From: Ascarosepion bandense
Taxonomy: Eukaryota; Mollusca; Cephalopoda; Sepiida; Sepiidae
NCBI GenBank assembly: GCA_037127315.1
Contig: JBBBDQ010000310.1
Coordinates: 2,427,001 to 2,491,000, forward strand
Direction: 5' to 3'
Length of the DNA stretch: 64,000 bases
Positions within the stretch are counted from its first letter, which is position 1, and every line of letters begins with the position of its first letter. Made by a program: the position numbers and the translations under genes. Of the stretch, positions 22,574-34,197 are shown one piece after another. Under the pieces are notes generated by a model. It saw nothing but the letters and a program-made list of their open reading frames with translations, was not told the DNA's origin and searched no databases.

Positions 22574-23425
22574 TCAAAGATAGTGTCCATAGTTTCTTTT
22601 TGCGGTGGTTTCTTCCAACCGCCATTTCCTTATTTGATTTATGTGCTTTCTGTGAGTGTATTCTGGACCGTAAATCATGTATAGCATATTTCCGATCCTA
22701 TTAGTTATACTGGCTTCCCAGTAAGACGTATTGCTTTTTAAACATTTTATAATATACTCTTTCTCCTGGTCTGAAGGTCCTCTTTGGTACGAATGAAGTT
22801 GTCTGTTTTTTGTTTTGTTTGGGTAGTAATTTGTCAAATACAAATTTTATTTTTCTCGCAAACATCACCTCCGCCGGTGACAGTCCTGATAGTGTATTAT
22901 TGCTTGGGGTAACCCTACACACCTGTAGAAACTGTTGCAGTACTTTCTCCCGTATGCCTTTTTCAACGCTCTTTTTAGGATGTCAAAAAATCTCTCAGCT
23001 TGACTATTCAAACGTGGGTGATACGGTGGAGTTTTTATGTGGTTAATTTGAAACATCTCACAGAACTCCTGGAAGTCTGTGGACGTGAATTGCTTTCCGT
23101 TTTCTGTTACCAGAAAATTCATTACTCCGAACCTTGCGAACAGTTTATGTAGGCAGTTAATGTTTTCTGCCTTTAGATTCTTATAGCAAAAAACCACCGG
23201 CCACTTGCTGTAGCTGTCTACTGTGATTAAATAATAAAACCCGTCTATAGGTTCCGCATAATCTACGTGGATCCTCGACCATGGTCGATCAGTTTTTGGC
23301 CAAGGTTTTTGTATCATTGGGGGTACCCTGGCAGTTAAGGTGCAACCCTTACATTTTTCTATCATTTGCGTAATATCTTCGTTCATGTTCTTCCAGTAAA
23401 CGTAGCTTCTTATTAGAGCATTCAT
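22574..23425 (-). pseudogene. Gypsy integrase, minus strand
   Basis: The frame 23425-22865 keeps the end of the zinc-binding module (CKGC), the first catalytic aspartate (IHVDYAEP) and the FYYLITVDSYSKWP block. The second aspartate, normally in SDNG, reads TENG. The glutamate is in SQAERF. Two overlapping frames to 22574 continue the C-terminal part, with SGLSPAEVMFARK (the usual SP.E..F.R box) and FRPGERVYYK. The protein inserts element cDNA into the genome. The Asp-to-Glu change and the frameshifts make activity unlikely. Confidence 0.85.
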
Positions 23426-23498
23426 AAGATTTTTCCAGGATGTCCCATATGAAAATCCTTTAGTATTTTTTCTGCAGTATTACGACTCTCATTGTACA

Positions 23499-24840
23499 TT
23501 AGTACGTTGTCTTAAAGCAAAAAACTGTCGAAGAGACTACTGCTCTCCCTTTTATTTTTTCCTTCGTACTATTGATGAAGTCGTCTTTTTCTGCCTCGTT
23601 CCTAATTTCTAGTAACGTCACTGTGTTTCCCAGTGCTGTTCTCATTTTGCCTTCTGATTGTAGTGCAGCTATTACCGAATCTTTCAGTGGTTCATTATTC
23701 TTTGGCAATAATCTTGATAACCCGTCCGCGTATCCAATCATTTGGAAGGCAGGTATTCCAATTTGAAATCGTAGTTTAGTAATGTTTCCCCATTGTAATA
23801 GCTTGTTTACTGTATATGTTGGTAAGCCTTTCTTCGAACCGAAGATTGTTAATGTTTTATGATCAGTTTGCAGAATGAAATGTCTTCCATAAAAGTACCT
23901 GTGAAATCTGGTTATCGCAAATATGATCCCTAGAGCCTCTTTCTCAATTTGTGAATAGTTTTTTTCCGCTGGTAGTAGTGTTCTCGAATCGTGTGCGATA
24001 GGTCTCTTTCCGTCTGGCATTTTGCGTAATAGACAAACACCTATGCTATATGAGCTAGCATCACTCGTCATTATTAGTTTTAAATTTGGATCATAGTGTG
24101 TCAAAAACAAGTCTGACGTTAATCTTTTAATAATCTCTTCAAATGCTTCTTGGCATTGTGCTGTCCAACTCCATTCTTTTTCTTTTTTGAGTAATTCATT
24201 TAATGGTGCACGCAACTTATGCATACTTGCAATGAGTTCCTGGTAATAATTTACCAATCCTAGGAAACTTTGTAGTTCCGTGATATTTCTCGGTGGCGGC
24301 ATATCCTTTATGGCTGTCGCTCTTGCAGAATCTGGCCTTCTTTCATCCTTGTTTATAATGTATCCTAGGTATTTAATTTCTTTTAGGAAAAAGGAAAAGT
24401 GACATTTTTGTTCTTTAATTCTGAATCCATAGCTTTGGATTCAAATAAATATTTCTTTAATGTGTTTCGCGTGTTGTTCGGCGCTGTCGCTCTTTATTAG
24501 AATGTCGTTTAGATATGCTATGGAGAATTCTAATCCAGCTAACATTGTATCCATCGTTTGTTAGAAAATCGCTGGTGTTACTTTAATTCCAAAAGCAAGC
24601 CTTTGAAATCTATACAATCCCTTGTGTGTATTAATGCATAGTAGCTTAACATTTTCCTCATCCACTGATACCTGTAAATAGGCTTCACGTAGAACAAACT
24701 GAGAACTCTTTGCCACCGTTTAATCTTGTAAGCACTTCCTCTGGACTGAAGCGAGTAGTGGTAATCCTTTATTGCGTTATTAAGCCCCGTTGAAAAATCC
24801 GCGCAAACACGAATTTCGCCTGATTTTTTTCTTAACATAG
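23499..24840 (-). pseudogene. Gypsy reverse transcriptase and RNase H, minus strand
   Basis: The frame 24838-24578 is the start of the polymerase (SGEIRVCADFSTGLN). The catalytic box near 24510 reads AYLNDILI where YLDD is expected, so the first aspartate is lost. An in-frame stop follows. The frame 24302-23499 begins with the thumb block (PPPRNITELQSFLGLVNYY) and enters RNase H: MTSDASSYSIGV, YSQIEKEALGI and QTDHKTLT are intact, followed by AFQMIGYADGLSR. The upstream finger and palm segments from about 25000 are in several frames. Confidence 0.85.
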
Positions 24841-25099
24841 ACAGTCGGCGCAGCCCACTGGCTGAATTCTACTTTCCTTAGTATCCCTGTTTCTACAAGT
24901 CTATCCAATTCCTTATCAATTTTCCCTGTTGATGCAAAGGAAACATTTTTCTTTTTAAATATTTGTTGTTCGCCATCTTAATTATATTTTTGCTGATACC
25001 TTGTTACATTTACCAAGTCCTGGTGAAAATATACGTTGGGGAACTTTTCTTTAAGTTTTTCTCTGCTTCTGTTGGTTCACTTTCTACTATCTGACAGAA

Positions 25100-25400
25100 A
25101 GTGTTAATAGGTAAGTCCCATAAATCAAATTTTTCTATCCAATCGGTGCCGAAAACTTTCTCAGTATTTTTTAGAACGAACATTGAGTTTTTGTTTTTCC
25201 ATTGAATGATACATTCGTGATTACCTCTCCTTCGAATTTTATTCTTTTTCCTGTTACTGATCTTGCAATTTTGTTTGTATGTAGCAAGGTGGGTTTATTC
25301 AGTTTTCTCCATGTTTGTAAAATAAGGATAGTCAAATCGGAGTCTGAATCGAACTGGAATTTGATCCTTTTGTTTAAAATTTATATTACTACGTATTTTC
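25100..25400 (-). pseudogene. Gypsy protease remnant, minus strand
   Basis: The minus strand reads KFQFDSDSDLTIL, where the family has a DTG (or DSG) active site. The glycine is replaced by aspartate. It lies between the zinc knuckles and the polymerase, as expected. Confidence 0.65.
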
Positions 25401-25406
25401 TTCTGT

Positions 25407-26290
25407 TTATTCCGTCCTCATAGCTATTACCTTGCTTTTGTTTCCTTTAGTTCTAGTTCTGCAATGCGAACTTTTGTGTCCTATTCTGTTACATGCTGAA
25501 GAGGTTTTATAACGATACATGCAGTTTTTATACCAGTAAAGAGCTCCACATCTATAACACTGACTAGAAGGAGGTTTCTTTTTGAATTCATAATTGTTTT
25601 GATTTTTTGTTTGGGGAGGGTAAAAATGTGTATTTCTGCTTTGACTTTTCTTTGGGGAGGGTGACAATTATGTCTTTCGGTTAACTTTGCATATATGTGC
25701 AATGCCCGATTCTTCTATGTCCCTTGAGTCTTTTTGACTCTTAAACACCTGACAATCTTCTGCTAGATTCTGTAATGTCAGTTCCGGATCGTTTTGCAAT
25801 TTTGTCAAAATTCTTTTTCTCATTTCGGAGTCTTTTGTTGAGACTAGTTCCCGTACAAAAATTAAACACTTGAAATTGTTTGGCGAGAGCTCTGATAGTT
25901 TAAAATCGTCGCAGTGTTTATTTACAATTGCTGCGAATGGGGTATAGTCTTCATCGTTTTTCTTAGGTTGAAGCATTTCCACCTTTTATGAAAAAAGTGA
26001 AGTATTGTTAAGCATTTCACTGCTTCCTCGAAAGTTAATTCGTTGGTCTTTTTGGGCAATATGTAGTCAAAGAACTTTGTATCTTCGAACGTTCCCAGTT
26101 TCCTTAATTTCTTTGTGTCTGGCCATGTGTCGATGTCAATTTTATAAAAGTCATCGTATCTGCTAAAGTAGTCTTCGAAGGTTTTATTCTCGTCAGGAGA
26201 GTATTTGAAATCTTCAATTGAGTTCCATATTTCGTTTTGAGAAAATATATACTCTTTTATGCTGTTCTGTCCTTTGTTGTTTATCACTTT
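25407..26290 (-). pseudogene. Gypsy gag with zinc knuckles, minus strand
   Basis: The frames 26287-25922, 25982-25668 and 25667-25407 together form the capsid and nucleocapsid. Visible are FEDYFSRYDDFYKID, a capsid-like region with ELSPNNFKCLIFVREL, and two degraded knuckles: CYRCGALYWYKNC (Tyr in place of His) and ACNRIGHKSSHC (first Cys lost). It would package element RNA. Frameshifts separate the parts. Confidence 0.8.
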
Positions 26291-26782
26291 TAGTATGAAT
26301 TCTTGTAATTCAATGTGTCTGGTTTCATTTTTTTTGTTGCATTTCTATTTTTTCTCGTCGAATCTTTGTTAAAATTCGAATTGCTTTTTTAACAGTTCAA
26401 AAATTGCTGCTTGGAAATCCATTTCTGTTAGAAGGGGAAAAACCTTTTTTTTTCTTTACGTAGTTGTGAAGGGAGATATTTCCTTTAGCCTTGTCGCCAC
26501 ATCGTATGACGACTATAGTTCAAAAACGCGAGTTTGAGTTTCCTCATCGCTTTTTGTTGTTGCGACTGGTTTTGAAAATTTTTATCTCTACGTAATTTTT
26601 TGAATATTTCGTCGTCACTTGTCGTGGGACGATGTTTTTTTATCAATAATTTCGCGTGGATTTTTTTTAATTTTCGTTGCCCCTTGTCGTGTAGGACGCT
26701 GTGTTTCCTTTTTTATCGTATTGTCGTGGGCGACTGACGTGAAAAACGTATTTTACTTTTTTTAATCCTCTCTGCGTGAATG

Positions 26783-26803
26783 TGTTCGATTCTTCGTCGC
26801 CAC
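26783..26803 (-). promoter_or_regulatory. Candidate tRNA primer-binding site
   Basis: Next to the inner edge of the 5' LTR, the minus strand reads TGGCGACGAAGAATCGAACA. Its complement ends in CCA and contains TTCGATTC, the TpsiC loop of a tRNA, as expected for a tRNA 3' end used as primer. The tRNA was not identified. Confidence 0.6.
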
Positions 26804-26804
26804 T

Positions 26805-27073
26805 TGTCATGGACCCGGTTAAGAGCCCAGCAAGAAATAATACAACAACCAAAATAGAAAATAACGATATATATATATTAAACACAGCAACATACAAATA
26901 CTTGGAACTCTACGAGTAGAACGATAACTATGGGTTAGGAAGTAATACTAGAATTGTAATGGTCGGAACGGTAGCAGTCTTGTCTATCGCTCTCCGCTGA
27001 TCTCTTGTGAGGAGAAGTATATGTAGTTGTAGGAAGAGTTGAGTCCGTTGCAATAGGTAATCCCACCATGACA
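26805..27073 (-). repeat. 5' LTR, 269 bp
   Basis: Bounded by the inverted termini TGTCATGG and CCATGACA. It shares GTTAGGAAGTAATACTAGAA and other blocks with the 3' LTR, and has an extra TA-rich insert near 26870. Confidence 0.85.
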
Positions 27074-27078
27074 CTAAT
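27074..27078. repeat. Target site duplication, right copy
   Basis: CTAAT, matching 22325-22329. Confidence 0.85.
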
Positions 27079-27084
27079 AGTTTT

Positions 27085-27870
27085 ATTGCATCTTTTCTGA
27101 GTAGGATTTCGAAAAAAGACTGTTTAAAAAAATAGATGATTTAAAAAAAATTTGTAGCGGAGGTACAAAGAATTCTTGTTGAGATGGTTTAGACGTTTCA
27201 AAAATAATGCTTTTGATGCTGAAGATGAAAAACGCCGTGGAGCACCGGAAAAGTTTGAAAACGAAAAATTGGAGGTATTCATGAGGACTCATGTCAGGCG
27301 CAAGCTGAACTTGCAGAATCATTCGGAGTTGATCACACAATAGTTTTTGCATCGTATCGTGATTAGCGGTGAAAAATGGGGACACTACGATAACCCTAAG
27401 CGTAGAAGATCGTGTGATAAGCCCAGCTATACAACAACATCGACGGCAAAACCGATTAGCCATGGTTCGAAGCTTATACTCTGCATTTGATAAGATCATC
27501 TGGGTATAGTTTATTATGAGCTGCTTAAACCAACCGAAACCATCATGAGATATTGCTAGCAACTAAAATTGAACCGAGAATTGAAAAAAATAACGATCGC
27601 TATACAAGCGGAGACACCACAAAGTGATTTTGCGACATGACAACTCTAGGACAAATGTTGTAAAACGTGTAAAAACCTACAAGGAAAAGCTTAAACGGGA
27701 AGTTCTACCCCACCTGCCGTATTTCATTCTTATGTGTCGACTTATTGTTAGCATCAAAAAATGTGTCATTTTTCAATGAATGCCAGAATGATAAGTGGCT
27801 AGCGATGGACAAGTACAAATACTTGCAGTGACATGTTTCTTAATAATTTTTGTAAATAAAACATTACTTT
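27085..27870 (+). pseudogene. mariner transposase relic
   Basis: Broken plus-strand frames resemble a mariner (DD34D) cut-and-paste transposase: RWFRRFKNNAFDAEDEKRR and GAPEKFENEKLE from the helix-turn-helix region, then a degraded HLGIVYYELLKPTETI block from the catalytic domain, then PTRKSLNGKFYPTC. Stops and frameshifts are frequent. No terminal inverted repeats were found. It begins just after the Gypsy target duplication. Confidence 0.75.
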
Positions 27871-28130
27871 TCATGAAAAGTCAGTGAGAACTTATTCAAG
27901 TTCCTAATATTATAATAAAATAAACATTAATTAGGACAAAATTTAATTTCTCTAAATTTCTTAAAATTGAATAAATTGTGGGTAACAAATATAAAAATAT
28001 TTCTATCAAGATTTTTTAAAAATAAACATTTCTAAAATAACTCTATTCATTAAATGATTAAAGTTTTATTAAAATCCCACAATTGTTTGATTTTGCAAGA
28101 ATTTTCAAATCAATGTTTTTCACTGCAAAA
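27871..28130 (+). repeat. AT-rich dispersed repeat R1, copy 2 (holds the empty Helitron site)
   Basis: From about 27960 this aligns with the two flanks of the Helitron at 33406-34197: AAAAATATTTCTATCAAGAT against AAAAATATTTTTACAAAGAT on the left, and TTTGATTTTGCAAGAATTTT against TTTGATTTTTGCAAGAATTT on the right. The join falls near 28047-28048. Confidence 0.7.
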
Positions 28131-29281
28131 AAATAAGTTTAAATTTCTTATAATAATTTATGGTCACCGCTGGCGCAAGAAAAATTTTTTTAAGCAAAAT
28201 TTTGAAGTTCTAAAAAGGAGAAAAATATAATCTAATAATAAAAAAAATCCAGTAGTCTTTCCTTCTAATGATAGCATAAGATCTTGACGATAAAACCGTG
28301 TTTTTATTAAATGTGGTGTATTTTTTAAGTATGGTATGATTTTTTTTACCGATCATTGGAGGTACCTATAATATGTTTAACAGTTTAAAAACAGTTTTAG
28401 TGGTATAATACTCACGGCATTTTCAAACCTAGGCATGAAAAAATGAACGTGCTACGCATTCTTTGAGAATAGATACAAAAGATACACTGAATGTATCTTT
28501 GCAGATTTTCAATATACCGACACTTATGCATTATATTTTTTGAAAGAATATAAAAGACTACAGGGAATCAAAGAATTGCTTCAGAAAAATACCATTTAGA
28601 AGTTAACTATTTTTTTCCATAGAAAAATTGCAGACATTGAAGATTCGTGTCTTTTCTGCGTCTTGCTTCAGGAAATATTTCAGCGCTGTAAGTAATCCAC
28701 TGCAAATTCTAGAATTGATAAGTGTTTTACCTTTTTCTTTTCTTTTTACAGCTATTGAATAAAAGTTCGTCTCAACTTTTCTATTCGAAGGTATACTGCA
28801 GCATATATTCGGGTCATGACAATAATGTTGATTTTTAAATGTCTTGGAAGTAATGTAGAGCATAAAGGAGCGATAGTTTATTAAAAAGAGAAATTTTAAC
28901 GGAGAATTTGTTTTAAATGTTCCGAAAATATTAAATCCGATGCAGAATAACTACGACAAATGTAGTAAAGCATTTAGAATACATCCACCGAATGTACGGG
29001 TCAGATATAAAATGGGCAATTTGGTAACGCATAGTTATCTTCTTTAATGTTGTTCACGCTGTGTTTTTGACATGCCAAACATGAAGCATACAAGTGATAA
29101 TATATCGGATATTTTACTCGTGCCAAACATTAATTAAAGTCTCCCTCTGCAATATGAATACTGATGAAATTCATCGGCCATGAATATTAAAACCAACATC
29201 GCTAAAGTTGATTAAATGGTTACTTTAAGTGTTTCTGCTTGCGAATAATACATAGAAACGAAAGATATTATAAAGTAGTTC
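28131..29281. other. AT-rich sequence, nothing recognised
   Basis: One 86-codon minus frame without domain. Confidence 0.45.
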
Positions 29282-29690
29282 AATTTTTTTTTTTTTTTTA
29301 ATCATATCACCCCGAGCAAGGCGGTAACGCCACTGATGTGCAGGGGGCTATGTAATAGTGAAAAGATTGGAAAAGAGAAAGCCAGAAACCACATCCTAAA
29401 CAGGGAACAAGGGATGAGCCTCTTAACCTGTTCAATAGACGTGGGTGGAGCGTGAACTGGGCGATAGATAGATCTATCTACTCCAACTGAAAAAAAAAAA
29501 GAAATCAAAGTGAGAAGATTGGAAAAGAGAAAGCCGGAAACCACATCCCAAACAGGGAACAAGGGATGAGCCTCTTAACCTGTTCAATAGACGTGGGTGG
29601 AGTGTGAACCGGGCGATAGATAGATAGATAGATCTATTGTTCCCAGAATCACCCTGACCCAGATGATAATACCTGTTAGGATCCCCGCTA
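29282..29690 (-). mobile_element. Dimeric non-autonomous element with LINE-type 3' tail, minus copy
   Basis: On the minus strand a unit of about 100 bp (CTCCACCCACGTCTATTGAA, then GGATGTGGTTTCCGG and TTTTCCAATCTT) occurs twice, near 29510-29610 and 29350-29460. The copies are separated by a T-rich spacer with CAGTTGGAGTAG. The element ends in GCCTTGCTCGGGGTGATATG and a T run on the plus strand (a poly-A tail). It has no coding capacity. A second copy is at 31861-32195. Confidence 0.8.
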
Positions 29691-31003
29691 TGGAAAAATA
29701 GTGGAAAGTTTGATTTGGGCCGAAATTCCAATTCACCATGAAATTTGTGTCCTTCAAATCACAAACTCCGCAGAACTTTAGAACCTCACACTTTAACTAA
29801 TTCCTTGGCATTTTCAAAAAATAAAAGTGAATTTAAAATGAAAATTTTTAAATTTAAAATTTTTGTTATTTAAAACTCATTATAAATTAAAAACATAAAT
29901 CATAATTTTTTTCCCCAGTTATTTTAAAATTTGAATTATTTTAATGTTATTATATCAGTTTATATACAATGAAGAACAATGCAGTAGGTTCACTCTTAGC
30001 AAAACTGTGGTCTGGTTTCTAGAGTTAAAAGTGAAGTTTTTTTTTCTGTTTACACATCTTGAAGACGATGATTTTCACTTCATGTGCTCTGAAATTCATA
30101 TAAAATAATTGTAGATTAAAATTTTCATTCGTTAGAACATTCGACATTACAATTTTATTTCTAAATTCTTAATTAGGTTAGCTCTGATTTTTACGTCTTA
30201 GAAATCTCGAATACAACATAAAATAAGATATTTAGTAATTCGTTTTTTCTTTATTTTTTAATGATTTTTAATTCCCCACTGATGTTAGTGGTAAAGTTTG
30301 CATAAAATTTGATTCCAATTGATTACACTGGTTGACATTTTTTTGACGCAGATGTTGTTGGGCAATGTGCACATGTTTCTGGGTTATTTTTTCTCGCTGA
30401 ATCTGAAAATCAAGTCCATTCCCCCCCCATCATATCACGTTTTCTTAATACAGATAATTTCTATTTTGCTTAAAATAATTTAAAATATCAATTTAACAGT
30501 AATTTGCCAGCTTTAAAAGTTTTCAGCTTAGAACAACTTATCACAAAAAAAGAATGCATTTTAAGTTCAGAAAAATATCTGAAGTGAATTAGTGAATTTT
30601 GAAAGTTATTTGGATACTTTTTCTTGAATGATAAATAATTTTAACATGAAACGAAATGTTTCAACGAAGTCACTCGCATATTTAAGCCATGACGTATCTC
30701 TATGAATTATTTGGCTTAACAACATTTGCATTAAAAAATGTTGACCGGTGTTATTTGATTACAGTTGCTTATTTAAAAAATCATTTTTGATTTTGCTACA
30801 AAATTAAAAACAAATTTTTAAACTTGTAACTGCACCACAGTATGCCATAATATTACACTGGTTATTTGGAAAAATGCGAAATCCCTGATGAATTTAATCC
30901 GTACTAGTTAATTTACATTGATCGGCAAATAATGATTATCTTTGAACAACCTTCGACATATTTGTTCCTGGGGAAGAGAAATATTAAAAACCTTAGCAAA
31001 GTA
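29691..31003. other. AT-rich sequence, nothing recognised
   Basis: No frame or repeat was recognised. Confidence 0.45.
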
Positions 31004-31090
31004 CAGTACGTCTTCGATTATCCAGACGTGAAGTGAAGAGAAAAACTAAAGTCATTCGAACATTTTTCAGTTATCCAAATAAACCTATTC
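31004..31090 (+). mobile_element. Possible pogo/Tigger-like terminal segment
   Basis: After TA, the sequence CAGTACGTCTTCGATTATCC followed by TTTCAGTTATCCAAATAAAC resembles the CAGT...GATTATCCG start of pogo-group transposons. No opposite terminus or transposase was seen. The 118-codon frame over it has no domain. Confidence 0.3.
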
Positions 31091-31390
31091 TGATATTTAA
31101 TCACAGACAAGATTGTCCTGAAAATTTAAAAAACCTTACACAAGGTTTAATGAAAATGGACAAACGATTAAGTAGATTGCAATTTCAACCTGAAGCTGCT
31201 CTTAAAAATAAATCTGCTTCAGAGGTTAACGGCAGAAAGACACGAGGTCAGCCGGGAGGGGGAACAAGAGAAAGCTTTAATAAATTTCAACCGACGGTAG
31301 CACTAACTGTTCAGTCAATAAATACCGAATGTTTACTGTATATACATATATATAAACTGAATGTCCAGAAATTACAGATACCTATCTAAT

Positions 31391-31860
31391 AATGTTTAGT
31401 GTGAAAGTGCTGAGAATTTATTTATATCGGTAAATGCTCCAAACATGCTTTTTGGAGAATTTATGGAATTAATAGTCAATAAGATTCTCAAAAATATTTG
31501 CCGATAATTATGACCGATTCCCTTTTGCAAGAGTTCTATACATTTTGAGATGTACTTCCAAGAAAGGCTCAAATTCATTCAATAGGTCTAGTATATCTAA
31601 ATAGTTGCAATTTCTTGCAGAACCAATAATCTGATTTTTTCTACGAAATAGCTAGCACCTGGAAGCAACATCTTCTCCATTTTCATGTTCTTTAATAACA
31701 TTACTGTGATTCCAGTCATTGAACCCCAATGTTGCAAAGGGAAATTCTTTTTTAGACAAAAGTTGATATACAAAGCAGTAAAAACGAACTTGGGATAGTG
31801 AGTAGAGTATACATTAACATTTTACACACTCGTTATTCCACAGCTCGCGTTTGATCACAT
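31391..31860. other. AT-rich sequence, nothing recognised
   Basis: No feature was recognised. Confidence 0.4.
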
Positions 31861-32195
31861 TGTTTGATAAACACTCCACCCAAGTCTATTGAACAGGTGA
31901 AGAGGCTCATCCCTTGTTTCCTGTTTAGGATGTGGTTTCCGGTTTTTTCTCTTTTTCTCCTTTCCAATAGTTTCACTCTTTTTTTATTTTATTTTTTTCA
32001 ATTGGAGTAGAAATTGGACTATCGTTCGGTTCACACTCCACCCACGTCTATTGAACACGTGAAGAGGTTCATCCCTTGTTTCCTGTTTAGGATGTGGTTT
32101 CCGGTTTTTCTCTTTTCCAATCTTTTCACTCTTACGTAGCCCCCTGCGCATCAGTGGCGTTTTTGCCTTGCTTGGGGTGATATGATTAAAAAAAA
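31861..32195 (+). mobile_element. Dimeric non-autonomous element with LINE-type 3' tail, plus copy
   Basis: Same architecture as 29282-29690: unit one about 31871-31980, a T-rich spacer with CAATTGGAGTAG, unit two about 32033-32131, then GCATCAGTGGCG, GCCTTGCTTGGGGTGATATG and a short A run. The tail is nearly that of the LINE at 11123-14210. Confidence 0.8.
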
Positions 32196-32640
32196 TACCT
32201 TGGCTTCATATTCTCTACTCCAGCTATTTTATACACTCTGCATGATTTCGAAAGGTTACTATCATGATTCTGGCATGATGAGGGTGAATTACAAATTCAG
32301 TTACTATCATTAATGTTCCATAATCTTGGATATGTCTCTTGGATGGCAAACTCCTTTACTGTTACAAATTTGGGTATTTCCTTTTGTGAAACTTCAGCTG
32401 CAGCAGAAACAGGCAATGATGGTATGTTTGCTAAAACTGGATGATGCTATATTTGAAGGAATGGTATAAGTGGCTATTTTTCACATGTGTTGAACGACGA
32501 TGCTAATTTTGGAGGTTTTCCTATTTTCTCCTTCCCCTCTACAACTCTCTTCTTCCGTGCTCAAATCAAAGCATTACGTTTTATTTTTGCTGAAAAGGCT
32601 ATTCATCTAGAAATATATATCAGAAATATTTAGTATTTAT
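32196..32640. other. AT-rich sequence, nothing recognised
   Basis: No feature was recognised. Confidence 0.4.
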
Positions 32641-33405
32641 TCTGACATCAGGATATAGGGTTATATTAGGTACCTTCGCCCGTTTTCGAAACCTACGTTT
32701 TAAATAAATTTTAATAAGTATGAAAGCTTTCTTGAATCTTTCACTTTAGCTTCAATTGAAAGCTAAGAGATTAAATTTGCTAATTCTAATAAGTGAAATA
32801 CTCTGGTGCATTTTAAACTAGAACTATATTGATTTGAATCTAAAAATTAGCAGGCTTTTAAAAAATTGGCCATTTTTGATCGATCAAACACATTTTGTAA
32901 ACGGAAGCCAATTTTCTGTTTTAAAAATATTGCTAAATAAAATATAATCCGCTGATACATTATTTTTGTTAAATTAGCAAATTTAAACTTATCTTGACCT
33001 AATTTGAAACATGTATTACTTGCTTATTGCCTGAAATATACTATAAAACCATTTCTTAATCACAGTAGCTTTCAGTGTTATCTGAGGCAATATTTGATAT
33101 GACATACAGAACCCGTAAAGAAAAACCTAAGTATCGTGGCCAAATTAAAGTAATTCTATATTGTTTGATCGTACCCTACGTTTTTTGTTTTTTATTATAT
33201 AGTTAAAAATAGTACTTAAAATTTTAACACAATATTTTCAGCAATAATATATAATGAACCCTGCATTTAATTATTAATAAAGATTTTCCGGTCTCTTGCT
33301 AATTTCTAGATATTTCAATAAAATTAATTGAAGGGGTTAACATATGTGAAAAATATTTTTACAAAGATTTTCTAAAAGTAATGATTTCGAAAATTATTTC
33401 AGTCA
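32641..33405 (+). repeat. AT-rich dispersed repeat R1, copy 3, left part
   Basis: Aligns with 21502-21960 and, at its right end, with 27960-28047. It is interrupted at 33405/33406 by the Helitron and resumes at 34198. Confidence 0.65.
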
Positions 33406-34197
33406 TCTGTATATATAAAAGGCAAAATGTTTGCGTGTGTGTGTGTGTGTGTCTGTATATATGTATGTATGTCCTTTATACAAATCCACAATTTTAATCC
33501 GATTCTCACCAAACTTCACAAACATATTCTCTAGGCTTCCTGTCAAGTCATGGGTAACTTATTTTTTCTGATTTTCCCCTGATATCAGAAATCGATACCA
33601 CGATATCCGATCAGGTTTGATCAAGATCAAGATTTCGGCCCTTTTATCATGATTCTTGCTGCAGAATTTGCTCTAACTTGGTAAAATTATAGTTTTTAGT
33701 CTCAAACATTAGTAGATCTTCTCAGACGACTGATTTTCCTCGATACCGGAAGTCGATACCCCCGATATTCTATCGAATCTGATCAAAAACCGATATTCAG
33801 CCATCAATATGGCTCATTTTCTCCAATTTTACTCCCGATGGGTACGATAAGTTTTCATGGACTTTTCATCGGATCTGATCAAAATCAGGTTTTCAGCAAT
33901 TTTATTTGGGTTTTTGCTTCGGGTTTTGCTCTAAGTAGGTATAATTGTAGTTCTTAGTCTCAGCCATGATACCATTTACTCAGAGGACTTATTTAGCCTT
34001 CTAAATTCAGTTTGCGACGGAAAACCAAAAATCAAAATTTGACTTACATCCATTCATTTTTCATTCAATCTACGGTTTCGCTTTGACTGGAAACAACTAT
34101 TGCTTTTTAATCTTCTGTGTCAACGTCCAACGTCCAGGACCATGGATTACTTTTAAATCTTTCATTACACCCGAGCAACGCCGGGTTATACTGCTAG
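33406..34197 (+). mobile_element. Non-autonomous Helitron-like element, 792 bp
   Basis: It begins TCTGTATATATAAAAGG and ends with a hairpin ACCCG-8 nt-CGGGT (34169-34186), seven bases, then CTAG at 34194-34197. Helitrons start with TC, end in CTRR after such a hairpin, and insert between A and T without target duplication. Here the flanks are A (33405) and T (34198). No Rep/helicase frame is present. Inside, a segment with TTGCTCTAA, TATAATTGTAG and TTCTTAGTCTCA recurs about 250 bp apart (near 33668 and 33918), which suggests an internal duplication. A (GT)n tract lies just inside the 5' end. Confidence 0.85.

Larger units (their letters stand above)
22330..27073 (-). mobile_element. Complete but inactive Ty3/Gypsy LTR retrotransposon
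   Basis: A 4.74-kb element on the minus strand, bounded by two LTR copies and a 5-bp duplication (CTAAT). From right to left: 5' LTR, candidate primer-binding site, gag, protease, reverse transcriptase, RNase H, integrase, 3' LTR. The integrase and RNase H resemble the K02A2.6-type Gypsy proteins of invertebrates. Many frameshifts and several lost catalytic residues show that it is dead. Confidence 0.9.

Noticed and set aside
29160..29195. CTGATGA followed by ATGAA as a hammerhead
   Set aside because: No stem II closing and no GAAA or stem III; chance match.
31033..31389. 118-codon plus-strand frame
   Set aside because: No domain, and its start overlaps a possible transposon end; probably chance.
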